Positions 1 to 7,427 of a stretch of 42,826 nucleotides of DNA are shown here, one piece after another; position 1 is the first letter of the stretch, and each line of letters opens with the position of its first letter. The notes beneath the pieces were generated by a model. It had not been told where the DNA came from. It saw only the letters and a list, made by a program, of their open reading frames with translations, and did no database searches. The stretch is from contig VGKY01000001.1 in NCBI GenBank assembly GCA_016866875.1, positions 120,057 through 162,882 on the forward strand, given 5' to 3'. Both the position numbers and the translations under genes were made by a program. The DNA is from Candidatus Peribacteria bacterium. GTDB lineage: Bacteria; Patescibacteriota; Gracilibacteria; Peribacterales; Peribacteraceae.

Positions 1-325
1 CCTCTGGCCGCAGCGTCCCGCGATCGAGATGTCGCTCCCGTGTTTCTGGGTTTGGGGTCTGCGCTCTGCGCGAACGCTGGGACACCTTGCGTATACGCGG
101 AGCCGGGCGCTGCTGCTGTCTTCGCGCGTCAATCTCCGGCATCCTCCGCGTAGTCTTGCGCCTGCGCACATTCTGCTCGACGCGCAGTCCTCCAGAGGAG
201 CGCTCGATTGCTCTCCGTGTACGAACCAGCGTTGTCGGACTCGCCGCATCCGTGGAGGGAGGAATGGCGACTACTGCAGTGATCAAAATGGCCACAGCGA
301 TTGTGCTACGGGAGATTTGCATCAT
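1..325 (-). CDS. Secreted Arg-rich protein, N-terminal part (runs off left edge)
   Basis: An open frame reads leftward from the ATG at 325 to the window edge without a stop, about 108 codons. The first ~28 residues form a typical signal peptide: two Met, a short polar/basic stretch (QISRS), a hydrophobic core (IAVAILITAVVAI) and a small-residue cleavage region ending near DAAS. The rest visible is very basic and disordered in appearance, with many Arg, Gln and Pro (for example NVRRRKTTRRM), which suggests an exported protein or a linker in front of a folded domain lying outside the window. I do not recognise a family. A possible -10 (TACACT, 335-330) lies 4 bases upstream of the start. The plus-strand open frames over the same bases look like shadows. 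Confidence 0.6.
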   Translation of the reverse strand, partial: MMQISRSTIAVAILITAVVAIPPSTDAASPTTLVRTRRAIERSSGGLRVEQNVRRRKTTRRMPEIDARRQQQRPAPRIRKVSQRSRRAQTPNPETRERHLDRGTLRPE

Positions 326-515
326 CCATAGTGTAGCGCTGATGCTGGGATCGGGTAAGCGGACTACGACACATGGTCTGCACGCGAAAATTCCTGTATA
401 CTATCAGTAAATGAATATGATTTCCCCACCTTCGCTAAGGATTTGGCGGGTAGGCACGGAGCGGACCGGCCCCATTACGCTGCGCTTCGACGTAGATCCG
501 TAAGATCTCTGCGCA

Positions 516-524
516 TGGTATTCC
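516..524 (+). promoter_or_regulatory. Possible extended -10 for the beta-CASP gene
   Basis: TGGTATTCC fits the TGn-TATNNN pattern of an extended -10. It ends 11 bases before the ATG at 536, so any 5' leader would be only a few bases. No convincing -35 is visible. Confidence 0.3.
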
Positions 525-535
525 CTCACTGAACA

Positions 536-1936
536 ATGCGAATTATCTCCCACGGTGCAGCCCGAGAGGTCACGGGAAGCTGTCACGAGATTCAGATCAA
601 CGGCAAGCGCATCCTTCTCGACTGCGGACTCTTTCAGGGTAAGCGCAAGGAAGCAGCGGTAAAAAACAGCACATTTGCGTTCGATCCCGCCAAGGACATC
701 GATGCTATGATCTTGAGTCACGCCCACATGGATCATGTTGGGCGCGTGCCGCTTCTCTGGAAGCAGGGGTATCGCAAGCCGATTCATTGCACGTACGCGA
801 CCAAGGATCTTGCTGAGGTGATGCTCCTCGATGGCGGATACATTCAGGAGAAAGACGAGGAGTACTTCCAGAAGCACCTGAAGGATTCCATGGTCACATT
901 GGATGGTGCGCTGTATACCCAGAAGGACGCGCAGGAGTGCATGCAGCTCTTTCGTGGGTTCAATTACGGTGAGTGGTTTCCGGTAGTCGAGGGAGTGCGT
1001 GCACAATTTCTCGATGCGGGGCACATCGTCGGTTCTGCCATGGTTGTCATCGAAGTCACCGAAAACGGACACACGCATCGTATCGGTTTTTCCGGAGATC
1101 TGGGACGCAAGCACTTACCCATCATCCGCGATCCCGAGGCGATGCCCCCTGTTGAAACTCTTATCTGCGAAAGTACCTACGGTAACCGCACCCATGACGA
1201 CATCTCTACTGCGCGCGAAAAACTGCGCGATATCATCGTGAAGACCGCGAGGCGGGGGGGCAAAGTTCTCATCCCCGCATTCTCCCTCGAGCGTACCCAG
1301 GAGATCATTTACGATCTCCATCTTCTTTGGGACAGCAAGCAGATCCCTGCACTGCCCATCATCATCGATTCACCGCTTGCAGAGCGCGTGACAGGAGTCT
1401 TCATGAAGCATCCGGAGTGCTACGACAAACATATTTTCGATGACTTCCTCAGCCGTGCCCACAACCCTTTCCAGTTTTCTCTCGTGCGCTACACAAGCAC
1501 CACGGACGAGAGCAAGGCGCTCAATGGTACCCCCGGCCCCATGATCATCATGGCTGGCTCGGGAATGTGCGAAGCTGGGCGCATCCGCCATCATCTGATA
1601 AATGAACTCCCCGATGCAAGAAACGCCATTGTTACTGTCGGGTACATGGCGGAAAATACCTTGGGTCGTCGGATCATCGATCCCACGATTTCCGAGGTGA
1701 AGATCTTCGATGAGCTCGTGGCCAAGAAAGCCGAGGTGATCTTTATCCACGCGTACTCCGGGCATGCGGATATGGCGGATCTGGATACGTACGTTCTCCC
1801 AATCCAAGGATTGAAGCGCGTGGTGTTTGTGCATGGGGAATCTGCACAGATGGAGCCCTTTGCAGCCCGGCTCAAAGCCATCCATCCGGAATTGGTGACG
1901 CATATGCCGGAGAAGGAAGAGGGGATAGAGATTTGA
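536..1936 (+). CDS. Beta-CASP metallo-beta-lactamase RNase (YSH1/COG1236-like)
   Basis: The 466-residue protein has the metallo-beta-lactamase fold with a beta-CASP insert, as in RNA-processing endo/exonucleases of the CPSF-73/YSH1 type. Metal-binding motifs are visible in order: HAHMDH at residues 62-67, AGH at 161-163, GDLG at 187-190, CESTYGNR at 211-218, then in the C-terminal half the AGSGMCEAGR and YSGHAD motifs expected for beta-CASP and the RMMBL region. The length is normal for the family. It probably cuts or trims RNA in the cytoplasm. The start at 536 gives the usual N-terminus (MRIISHGAAREVTGS). It stands alone, with 75 bases before the next gene. The substrate cannot be told from sequence. 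Confidence 0.9.
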   Translation: MRIISHGAAREVTGSCHEIQINGKRILLDCGLFQGKRKEAAVKNSTFAFDPAKDIDAMILSHAHMDHVGRVPLLWKQGYRKPIHCTYATKDLAEVMLLDGGYIQEKDEEYFQKHLKDSMVTLDGALYTQKDAQECMQLFRGFNYGEWFPVVEGVRAQFLDAGHIVGSAMVVIEVTENGHTHRIGFSGDLGRKHLPIIRDPEAMPPVETLICESTYGNRTHDDISTAREKLRDIIVKTARRGGKVLIPAFSLERTQEIIYDLHLLWDSKQIPALPIIIDSPLAERVTGVFMKHPECYDKHIFDDFLSRAHNPFQFSLVRYTSTTDESKALNGTPGPMIIMAGSGMCEAGRIRHHLINELPDARNAIVTVGYMAENTLGRRIIDPTISEVKIFDELVAKKAEVIFIHAYSGHADMADLDTYVLPIQGLKRVVFVHGESAQMEPFAARLKAIHPELVTHMPEKEEGIEI

Positions 1937-1968
1937 GGGCAGCAAAGCCAGAAATGGAAGAAAGGTTT

Positions 1969-1990
1969 TGCCCTTCCTGCCTTTCCTGCC
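1969..1990 (-). repeat. Dispersed repeat, GGCAGGAAGGGCA family (copy 1)
   Basis: On the minus strand this reads GGCAGGAAAGGCAGGAAGGG plus two more bases. Related sequence appears in the 3' ends of rpmC (17538-17555) and rplQ (31181-31207). Here it lies between the beta-CASP gene and the ABC permease gene. Confidence 0.55.
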
Positions 1991-2011
1991 TATTTACGGT
2001 AGGCTTCATGT

Positions 2012-2854
2012 ATGCTGAAGAGTCGCTACACATTCTTGCAGATGACCCGCATCGTCTGGGCCGTGGGATGGTCGGATTTTACTTTGAAGTACCGAGGATC
2101 GATCCTCGGGTACCTGTGGTCGCTGCTCGCGCCGCTGGCGAAATTTCTTGTCATCTACTACGTCTTCAAGCCTCTGGTGGGAGGGGAGATCGCACAGTAT
2201 CCGTTGTATCTCTTTCTCGGCATCATCATGTGGGAACACTTTACCGTGACGACCACGCACTGCATGACGGCGCTCAAGGAGAAGCAGGCCTTCTTTCTCA
2301 AAATTCCGTTTCCGCGCATGTTGATCATGTTGATCGTGGGATGGACGAACATGATCATCTTCCTTACACACTTCCTGATTTTCGTCGTCTTCGTGCTCGC
2401 GATGGGTGGATCTCCATGGATGCCATGGCTCTACCTGCCGATCCTCCTCTTGCAGATGACACTGTTTGCCCTTGGCGTCGGCATGCTGCTGGCATCCTAT
2501 TGTCTGAAGTATCGCGATATCCAACATCTGTGGGGCATCCTTTCCCAAGTGCTTTTTTGGCTCACGCCGATCACCTACGTTTACCGGCTCGATGCGCCGA
2601 TTTCGACGCAGTGGGGTCGTTTTCTCGAACTCCTACATCACCCCACGCTTCATACAACCTTCGATCTCTTCGTGCAGTTCCAGCCCTTGAGCATCCTGAT
2701 CTACGATATGCGGCGTGTGACGCTGTATGCAGCGACGCAAGCATTTCCTTCGCTGCCACACATCCTCGGTGTGACCGCGGTGCTCGTCGCACTGTTTGCT
2801 CTCGCTGCGCGCGTCTATCACTATCGTAGCCAGTACTTCATTGAAGAATATTGA
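2012..2854 (+). CDS. ABC-2 permease for polysaccharide export (Wzm/TagG-like)
   Basis: A 280-residue integral membrane protein with about six hydrophobic segments and the ABC-2 permease pattern of O-antigen and teichoic-acid exporters: an N-terminal amphipathic stretch followed by FTLKYRGSILGYLWSLLAPL, typical of the Wzm/TagG/RfbA family. It should form the membrane channel that moves an undecaprenyl-linked or lipid-linked glycan across the cytoplasmic membrane, powered by the ATPase encoded 81 bases downstream. A weak -10 (TAGGCT, 2000-2005) ends 6 bases before the ATG. A second in-window ATG at 2008 is out of frame. Substrate is unknown, but the neighbouring glycosyltransferase and sulfotransferase genes fit a surface polysaccharide. 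Confidence 0.88.
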   Translation: MLKSRYTFLQMTRIVWAVGWSDFTLKYRGSILGYLWSLLAPLAKFLVIYYVFKPLVGGEIAQYPLYLFLGIIMWEHFTVTTTHCMTALKEKQAFFLKIPFPRMLIMLIVGWTNMIIFLTHFLIFVVFVLAMGGSPWMPWLYLPILLLQMTLFALGVGMLLASYCLKYRDIQHLWGILSQVLFWLTPITYVYRLDAPISTQWGRFLELLHHPTLHTTFDLFVQFQPLSILIYDMRRVTLYAATQAFPSLPHILGVTAVLVALFALAARVYHYRSQYFIEEY

Positions 2855-2920
2855 GGGTGTGTTTGTTGCGTTGATGGTGTTTGTTGGGTGTAGGAATCTT
2901 GCGATATACAGATCAAACAT

Positions 2921-2929
2921 TGGTATTCT
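2921..2929 (+). promoter_or_regulatory. Extended -10 giving a likely leaderless start for the ABC ATPase
   Basis: TGGTATTCT (core TATTCT, 2924-2929) is an extended -10 and ends 6 bases before the GTG at 2936, so transcription would begin at or next to the start codon. A poor -35 (TTGCGA, 2899-2904) is 19 bases upstream of the core. Confidence 0.45.
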
Positions 2930-2935
2930 ATTGTT

Positions 2936-3652
2936 GTGTCTCCTGTTCCCATCCTTTCCTGCGAGCATCTTACGAAGTCCTTCCAACACGCGCTTGTTCC
3001 TGTGCGACACATCCAAGAGCGCATCATCCTGCCACACCGGCGCAAGCGCGTCTGGGTCACGAAGGCTGTTGACGATGTGTCGCTGACGCTGCAGCGAGGT
3101 GAGTGGATCGGCATCTACGGTCCTAATGGATGTGGCAAGACTACGCTTCTCAGGATGCTTGCCGGATTGCTTCCTCCGGATGCGGGAGCCGTGCAGAGTC
3201 ACGCGGATCTCTCGTGCTTTTTTGAACTCAGCGTCGGTTTTCACGAGGAACGAACAGCCATCGAGAATGTGCGTATGCATGCGATGCTCCAGGGAGTTGC
3301 CCGCAAGGACATCGATGCGATTCTCGAGTCGGTGCGTGCATTTGCGGGGATTGCCGATCATTGGGATCTTCCGCTGAAATGCTACTCCACAGGGATGCGT
3401 CTGCGTCTTGGGTTTGCCGTAACGATGGCGTCGCCTGCCGATATATTACTGCTCGACGAGATTCTTGCGGTTGGCGATGTGGATTTTCAAAAGAAATGTC
3501 GGATGCGTTTGATGGATCTGAAAGTGTCGGGTAGGTCGGCGCTTGTGGTGAGTCATAGTCTTGCCGATCTTGAGGCGATGTGCGACCGCGTGCTCTTCAT
3601 GGAGCGGGGGCGCATTGTCTGTGAGCGAGGCGCTTCCGTACCGCTCTCGTGA
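2936..3652 (+). CDS. ABC transporter ATPase for polysaccharide export (Wzt/TagH-like)
   Basis: A 238-residue ABC ATPase. Visible motifs are Walker A (GPNGCGKTT, about residue 62), the family-specific signature YSTGMRLRLGFA in place of the usual LSGGQ, Walker B with its glutamate (ILLLDEILAVGD) and the switch histidine (VVSHSLADLE). This signature is typical of Wzt, TagH and KpsT exporters. The protein ends soon after the nucleotide-binding domain, so it lacks the extra carbohydrate-binding domain that selects modified O-antigens in E. coli O8/O9a Wzt. The start is GTG, with no Shine-Dalgarno. It pairs with the permease gene upstream and ends two bases from the end of the convergent methyltransferase gene. 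Confidence 0.9.
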   Translation: MSPVPILSCEHLTKSFQHALVPVRHIQERIILPHRRKRVWVTKAVDDVSLTLQRGEWIGIYGPNGCGKTTLLRMLAGLLPPDAGAVQSHADLSCFFELSVGFHEERTAIENVRMHAMLQGVARKDIDAILESVRAFAGIADHWDLPLKCYSTGMRLRLGFAVTMASPADILLLDEILAVGDVDFQKKCRMRLMDLKVSGRSALVVSHSLADLEAMCDRVLFMERGRIVCERGASVPLS

Positions 3653-3654
3653 CG

Positions 3655-4731
3655 CTATCGTCGGAGTAACCCCGCGCAACGTCGTATCCATGCTGTCCAA
3701 CGGAAGGTCCGTGTCGTATGGATGTGATCCAGTGCCGCTTGCATACGCATCGAAGTCGCTTGCGCGTTTGCTATCTCCCGCATGATGTGCGCGTGCTTGC
3801 CTTCCAGTGCATCGATTATCGCATTGAGTCTCACATTTTCCGTCTGGAGCACCGAGCGCTCGGATTCCAGCGTGCGCAGGCGGTCGGCCTTCTCCGTGGC
3901 TTCGCGCCAGCGTTCCTGCTGCATGCGCATTTGTTCGTCACGCTGCCGGATGCGATGGATGATCGTTGCGTTATTCGCGAGCTCTCGCAGCCGGTCGCTT
4001 TCAAGCATGTCGATGTGTGCCCGAAGGCATGGACTTGCATGCATGTCGTTGAGAAGCGCGTTCAGCCCCGGCTGGCGCACGAGTCGAGAACGTGGGATGA
4101 GTATGCCGAGTCCATGCAGTCCCTGCAGCGCTTGCCAGTGCCATCGATCAGGTTCTTCTTTGAGAAAATCCTCTACGGCTGTGCGCACTCCGTTGCGGGG
4201 TCCCCCTTCTTCAAGGGCGTTTTCGAGATCCGCATTGAGTCCTCCGATCTGTTCCAGGCCGGTCTTGGACGGGAGCAGCCCACGGAGCGCCGAAGGGTGC
4301 CGGTATGCCGCAGGGATCGCTTCTTTATCGTAATACATATCGCGTCTTCCATACGGCCACTCCGTGTCATGTAGGAGGATGATCGGTTCGCTGGTTCCCG
4401 CAGAGACCCACTGCGATAGGATGCGCAGTTCCTGGAGCACTGTGTACCAGTTATGGTCTCCGTCGATGAGTACAAGATCCGCGCACACACTAGGAAGCAC
4501 ATCTGTACTTTTGGCTGTGTGATAGGTGAGTGTTGTTCCTCCTTCTGCGGCGAGTATGACCATGTCGCACGCGGGATGTGGATCGATCGCTCGCACTGTG
4601 GCGCCGTAGTGTTTGGCATAGGAAAGGAGAAGGTGTGTCAGATGCCCTTGTCCGATACCCACTTCCACAATGGAACGGATATTCGCTTCTTTGCAGAGCG
4701 GCTCGATGATGCTGTTCCAGAAGCGGTACAT
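3655..4731 (-). CDS. SAM-dependent methyltransferase with C-terminal coiled coil
   Basis: The 358-residue protein starts with a class I methyltransferase-like fold: VEVGIGQGHLTHLLL (residues ~22-36) is the SAM-binding glycine loop, and VLIDGDHNWYTV (~91-102) and IILLHDTEWPYG (~117-128) are the later strands seen in the Methyltransf_24/cephalosporin-hydroxylase group. Residues ~245-335 are rich in Glu, Arg, Gln and Leu in heptad-like order and should form a long coiled coil, ending in a basic C-terminus (WIRRCAGLLRR) that may touch the membrane. It follows the glycosyltransferase gene by 2 bases, so the two are co-transcribed and probably co-translated. The likely role is modification or length control of a surface glycan; the acceptor is unknown. 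Confidence 0.75.
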   Translation of the reverse strand: MYRFWNSIIEPLCKEANIRSIVEVGIGQGHLTHLLLSYAKHYGATVRAIDPHPACDMVILAAEGGTTLTYHTAKSTDVLPSVCADLVLIDGDHNWYTVLQELRILSQWVSAGTSEPIILLHDTEWPYGRRDMYYDKEAIPAAYRHPSALRGLLPSKTGLEQIGGLNADLENALEEGGPRNGVRTAVEDFLKEEPDRWHWQALQGLHGLGILIPRSRLVRQPGLNALLNDMHASPCLRAHIDMLESDRLRELANNATIIHRIRQRDEQMRMQQERWREATEKADRLRTLESERSVLQTENVRLNAIIDALEGKHAHIMREIANAQATSMRMQAALDHIHTTRTFRWTAWIRRCAGLLRR

Positions 4732-4733
4732 AT

Positions 4734-7400
4734 CTATGTATCGGAGGTAAGGGATAGCATGGGATCATAGCGGAAAACCGCGATCGATCCCCAGGTTCCG
4801 ATCGGGGAATATCGGCGATCCAGCGCATCACGCTGTGCCTGCATGACATTATGATCGCGATCCAGCGGGTCTGTGTTGTGGGGGATGCAGTAGTCATGAA
4901 GCGCAATGGTTCCCTCAGGGCGGAGCATGCCGTCGAAGGCTCGCAGATCTTCGCGCGCTCCCTCGTACGAGTGATTGCCATCGATGAATACCAGATCTGG
5001 GGCTGAGGGCAGCTGGCCTAAAACATCACAAGATCTTCCCGTGAGAAACGTACAGGGATAGCGCGCATGTTCCCCTACAGCTTGCTGAGCGTGTGCGATA
5101 TGGCGTGGGGAGATATCGATGGATACCAGCGGCACACCTTTGCCGCTGTCGCGCGCGCCGCAGGCTAGTACCGTGGTGGATTTTCCTGCGTAGCATCCCA
5201 CCTCGACGATGCAGTGCTTGGCTGCGAATGCGAGGGCGTAGAGCTTGAGCACCTCACTGTCTCGAAGCCACCCGGGGATGGCACGTACGACGTCGGGCAT
5301 GCGCCGATGCAAGGGGCTGACCATGGCTTCTGCATATGTGTTGGCGTCGTTCCAGTGATCCTCCCGCTCATCGTGCGTTTCCAGGGGAAGCGGTCGAGTG
5401 CAGAGTTCGTCGTACAGTTCCACGTATGCCTCAGCCATCTCCTTCCTGGTGCGCAGGCGCACCATTTGTGTATTTCTCAGAGCTTTGCGGTACTCGGATC
5501 CTGAGAGTTTCACGATGATGTCGCGGGCGATCGTTGTAGGATCCTGTGATGGAGCGATCCATCCTGCGTCCGTCGCACGCATTCGCTCTCCCAGAGCGCC
5601 GCAGTCGGTTACGTATGCAGGAATACCTGCTTGCCAGCTTTCAGAAAGCGCATAGCAGAATGTTTCTGGGTACGTCGAGAGAATGGCCACTGCGTGCGGC
5701 CGGATCCGTTGGAGTATCGAGGGCAGATCGTAGCGTTTGTATCCACCGAGAAACTCTATGAGCGGAGAGCGCAATGTGGGGAAGTGCTCTGCGGAGGATC
5801 CGAGGAGCACGCAGTGCACGCCGGCATCTGCAAGCGCCTGTACCACAGGCTCGACGATGGCGCGCCCTTTTTGGTGCGCGTGGACGTATCCCAGAATGCA
5901 GACGGTCGGCGCCGACCAGAGATCGCCCGATGCTGCGCACTCTTCTCCAGGTATGCCATGGGGAATGACACGGCGCGGCGAGGAGATGTCTTTGAAGACT
6001 GTGTCGAAGAGTGCGAGTGCACTTGAGGAGGGGGCAACAATGGTATCGGCGCATCGCAAACCGGCGCGCGCGCGTTCCTGCCAGGTTCCATGCGTTTCCC
6101 CGCTATCCGGACATCGTTTGCTGCGCTTGGGGATCCCTGCAAACATCCCCCGTTCATCGGTCAGCGTGTAGTTGGGGGATATCGCATAGTAATCATGCAC
6201 GCTGTAGACCACATGCGCTCCGGATTGCTTGGCAGCTTGCAAGATGTCAAAGCCGAGATCGAGCGTGTGGTGTACGTGGACGATATCCCTTGGGATCTGT
6301 CTGAGTACAGCTTCACATGCGATACATTCCTTTCCGGGCTCCATCGGCTGCGTCCAGCGCTCTTCGAGTGCTCCCACGTATCGGTGCGCATTGAGGACAT
6401 GTTCTCCTGGGTGCAGTACCAAAACATCGCAATGCACACGCATTTCTTCTAAGAGGTCGTAGACATGGAGCTCCGTTCCGCCTTGTGCTGCCCCATGGGG
6501 ATCGTCATGGACGACAAACGCAATGCGTCTGCGGTTTTCCGCCAGAGTGTTCACAGCATGGCGTGTTAGTCTACGTCGCAGTCGCGTCAGTACGGTGTCA
6601 TGCTCGAGGAATGCCGCGATGCGCGCATCGAAATCCGGATAGCGCTCGCGCAGCAATCGTTCATGTTCCGGAATGCACGTTTGCAGAGCACCCAGGTAGC
6701 CGATGGAGCGCATGGTGACGTGACCTTCGTGGTACACGAAGGTGCTGTCATCGAGGACGTGCTTCCAGCCGCAACCTGATGCTCGCATGCACCAGTCGGT
6801 TTCTTCGCCATATCCTCGTCCGAATGCCACATCCAACGTGCCGATGGCATCGATCGCACGCCGTTTCATGTACATGCAGAACCCCACGCCCGTGGGTATC
6901 TGCGGGGAGCGACACTCCGTATAGCGCTCTACCAAGCAGGCCACACCTTCCGTTCCGACTGCCTCTGCGTACTGTCGCTCCGCGGGTGATTGGAAGAGTG
7001 AGTATAGGGATGCTTCAGTGGAAAGCGGCGTGACGCTCGCGATCCGGGCATCGCTGCAAGCGATGCGGGTCATGCGTGTCAGCCACCCCGTCGATACTTC
7101 GGTATCCGTATTGAGAATGACCACGTCACGGTCGGAGTACCGTAGCCCGCGGTTGACCGAATGTACGAATCCCCGGTTCTCTGCGTTGCGAAGGACGATG
7201 ATCTGCGCAGGATGCTCTGACGATAGTGTTTGGAGGAGAGGGGCAATGGCGGGATCGGTGCTGCAGTCGTCCACGATGATGATGCGAAACTCCACATGGT
7301 CCGTTCTCTCAAGAATGCTTCGTAGGCAGCGATCCAGCCATTGAGGCTGGTTGAATACTGGGATGATGATATCGACCGGCGGCAATCCCTCCGTAGGCAT
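4734..7400 (-). CDS. Three-domain protein: GT2 + GT4 glycosyltransferases + methyltransferase
   Basis: An 888-residue fusion. Residues ~8-270 are a GT-A family 2 transferase (VDIIIPVFNQPQWLDR, IIVDDCSTDP, and NTDTEV in place of a plain DxD). Residues ~290-650 are a GT-B family 4-like transferase (HVHHTLDLG, YSVHDYY, RRVIPHGIPG, YPETFCYALSESWQAGIP with the conserved glutamate). Residues ~690-880 are a Methyltransf_24-type domain (VEVGCYAGKST, DLVFIDGNHSYEGA, IALHDYC), the same family as the next gene. The protein should add two sugars and a methyl group, or cap a chain, during assembly of the glycan exported by the adjacent ABC pair. A -10 box is present just upstream, between it and the lysS-like gene. 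Confidence 0.85.
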   Translation of the reverse strand: MPTEGLPPVDIIIPVFNQPQWLDRCLRSILERTDHVEFRIIIVDDCSTDPAIAPLLQTLSSEHPAQIIVLRNAENRGFVHSVNRGLRYSDRDVVILNTDTEVSTGWLTRMTRIACSDARIASVTPLSTEASLYSLFQSPAERQYAEAVGTEGVACLVERYTECRSPQIPTGVGFCMYMKRRAIDAIGTLDVAFGRGYGEETDWCMRASGCGWKHVLDDSTFVYHEGHVTMRSIGYLGALQTCIPEHERLLRERYPDFDARIAAFLEHDTVLTRLRRRLTRHAVNTLAENRRRIAFVVHDDPHGAAQGGTELHVYDLLEEMRVHCDVLVLHPGEHVLNAHRYVGALEERWTQPMEPGKECIACEAVLRQIPRDIVHVHHTLDLGFDILQAAKQSGAHVVYSVHDYYAISPNYTLTDERGMFAGIPKRSKRCPDSGETHGTWQERARAGLRCADTIVAPSSSALALFDTVFKDISSPRRVIPHGIPGEECAASGDLWSAPTVCILGYVHAHQKGRAIVEPVVQALADAGVHCVLLGSSAEHFPTLRSPLIEFLGGYKRYDLPSILQRIRPHAVAILSTYPETFCYALSESWQAGIPAYVTDCGALGERMRATDAGWIAPSQDPTTIARDIIVKLSGSEYRKALRNTQMVRLRTRKEMAEAYVELYDELCTRPLPLETHDEREDHWNDANTYAEAMVSPLHRRMPDVVRAIPGWLRDSEVLKLYALAFAAKHCIVEVGCYAGKSTTVLACGARDSGKGVPLVSIDISPRHIAHAQQAVGEHARYPCTFLTGRSCDVLGQLPSAPDLVFIDGNHSYEGAREDLRAFDGMLRPEGTIALHDYCIPHNTDPLDRDHNVMQAQRDALDRRYSPIGTWGSIAVFRYDPMLSLTSDT

Positions 7401-7409
7401 AGGAGAGAT

Positions 7410-7415
7410 ACTATA
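7410..7415 (-). promoter_or_regulatory. -10 box in front of the glycosyltransferase fusion
   Basis: On the minus strand TATAGT lies 9 bases before the ATG at 7400, in the 27-base gap after the lysS-HD gene. It could give this gene and the methyltransferase their own short-leader transcript. The -35 would fall at the end of the upstream gene; none is obvious. Confidence 0.4.
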
Positions 7416-7427
7416 GCGCAGCTTCCT

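Noticed and set aside
29-410. Plus-strand open frames at the left edge
   Set aside because: They run opposite to a minus-strand frame with a clear signal peptide, and their translations look like composition noise rich in Arg, Ser and Leu.
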